From positions 1 through 64,000 of the forward strand of contig ONFO01000011.1 of assembly GCA_900317155.1 (NCBI GenBank): DNA of 64,000 nt, in the 5' to 3' direction. Numbering within the stretch: the stretch's first letter is position 1; the number at the start of each line of letters is the position of its first letter. The position numbers and the translations under genes were made by a program. The notes beneath the pieces were generated by a model. That model had not been told where the DNA came from and did no database searches. It saw nothing but the letters and a program-made list of their open reading frames with translations. Positions 63,808-64,000 of this stretch are shown here, one piece after another. The DNA is from an uncultured Bacteroidales bacterium (lineage in GTDB: Bacteria > Bacteroidota > Bacteroidia > Bacteroidales > F082).

Positions 63808-64000
63808 TTATTCGTCTTCCATCCCCGCGGCATTGATTTCGTCCAACAGTAGCATTGCCTTGTCATAGTCCTTTTCAAAGACGTAAACCGAGGCGTCGCC
63901 TTTGATGGTACTGGCTGCCCAGCCGGCACACAGACTCTCTTCCTGAAAGTTGCGGATGAGGAACTGGATGCCGTTCTGATCAAGAACGCTTCCGATGAAC
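63808..64000 (-). CDS. Partial DUF2007-like protein, right edge
   Basis: The last 63 residues of a leftward gene running off the right edge, ending at the stop 63810-63808. It reads GIQFLIRNFQEESLCAGWAA then KGDASVYVFEKDYDKAMLLL. The pattern (an N-terminal 'GI-F-IRN' strand, a Gly-rich loop, then VxV with a final helix DEINAAG) resembles DUF2007 putative signal-transducing proteins. The start is outside the window. It converges with the previous gene, 13 bases between stops. Confidence 0.65.
   Translation of the reverse strand, partial: FIGSVLDQNGIQFLIRNFQEESLCAGWAASTIKGDASVYVFEKDYDKAMLLLDEINAAGMEDE

Overview
The window is chromosomal DNA from a member of the order Bacteroidales (phylum Bacteroidota). 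The evidence is the repeated promoter core TAnnTTTG (often with TTG about 19-20 bases upstream), mostly absent Shine-Dalgarno sequences, the many lipoproteins, three intact proteins plus one broken gene ending in a type IX secretion (T9SS) sorting domain, a DUF1599 / DoxX-like / tpiA gene neighbourhood, an exonuclease-fused DnaE, and an S16 protein with a long Ala/Glu tail. The genus cannot be fixed from this sequence alone. No tRNA gene, CRISPR array, transposase or phage gene was seen.

Layout. 1-2,030: a leftward promoter with an rRNA-like leader running off the left edge, a divergent AlbA_2 protein, an AT-rich gap and an XRE regulator. 2,105-10,379: a rightward run of nrnA, four FKBP-type lipoproteins of growing domain number, parC and an unknown lipoprotein. 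10,478-12,096: leftward folP-cdaA (folate and c-di-AMP synthesis). 12,133-23,546: rightward DUF1599, DoxX-like protein, a lone DppB-type permease, acyl-ACP thioesterase, tpiA, prmA, a 1,556-residue exported protein of unknown function, and dnaN. 23,678-27,679: leftward alpha-galactosidase (GH27), a DUF6263-like exported protein and pckA. 27,841-34,691: a three-module cleaved-adhesin T9SS protein, a hemerythrin / pseudo-receiver LuxR pair, rpsP, an EamA transporter and a YD-like T9SS protein. 34,848-40,907: exonuclease-dnaE, trxA and a DUF58 protein. 41,048-47,926: a 2,292-residue T9SS mosaic protein built by segmental duplication. 48,117-55,108: cysteine desulfidase-type cyuA, a long-form gap, a GLUG/T9SS gene broken by two frameshifts, yidC and a DUF2750 protein. 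55,207-64,000: a TrkH channel, a decayed zinc-ribbon gene beside an intact DUF3667 gene, a GIY-YIG protein, clpB, a Panacea/MqsA-like regulator lying between two copies of the clpB terminator sequence, an unknown gene, and a partial DUF2007-like gene at the right edge.

How it fits together. Most of the window is housekeeping: replication (dnaE, dnaN, parC), central carbon metabolism (tpiA, gap, pckA), translation (rpsP, prmA), envelope biogenesis (yidC, periplasmic FKBP foldases), proteostasis (clpB, trxA) and c-di-AMP signalling (cdaA, nrnA-type phosphoesterase). The accessory layer is secretory (T9SS cargo, GH27) plus a few regulatory or defence-like genes (AlbA_2, XRE, Panacea, GIY-YIG).

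The most interesting items are: the coupled hemerythrin / pseudo-receiver pair; the Panacea gene bracketed by a direct repeat of the clpB terminator; the FKBP lipoprotein array; the 1.5-kilo-residue unknown exported protein next to tpiA-prmA; the duplicated-block adhesin; and a secreted-protein gene whose reading frame is broken in an A6 tract at its start.
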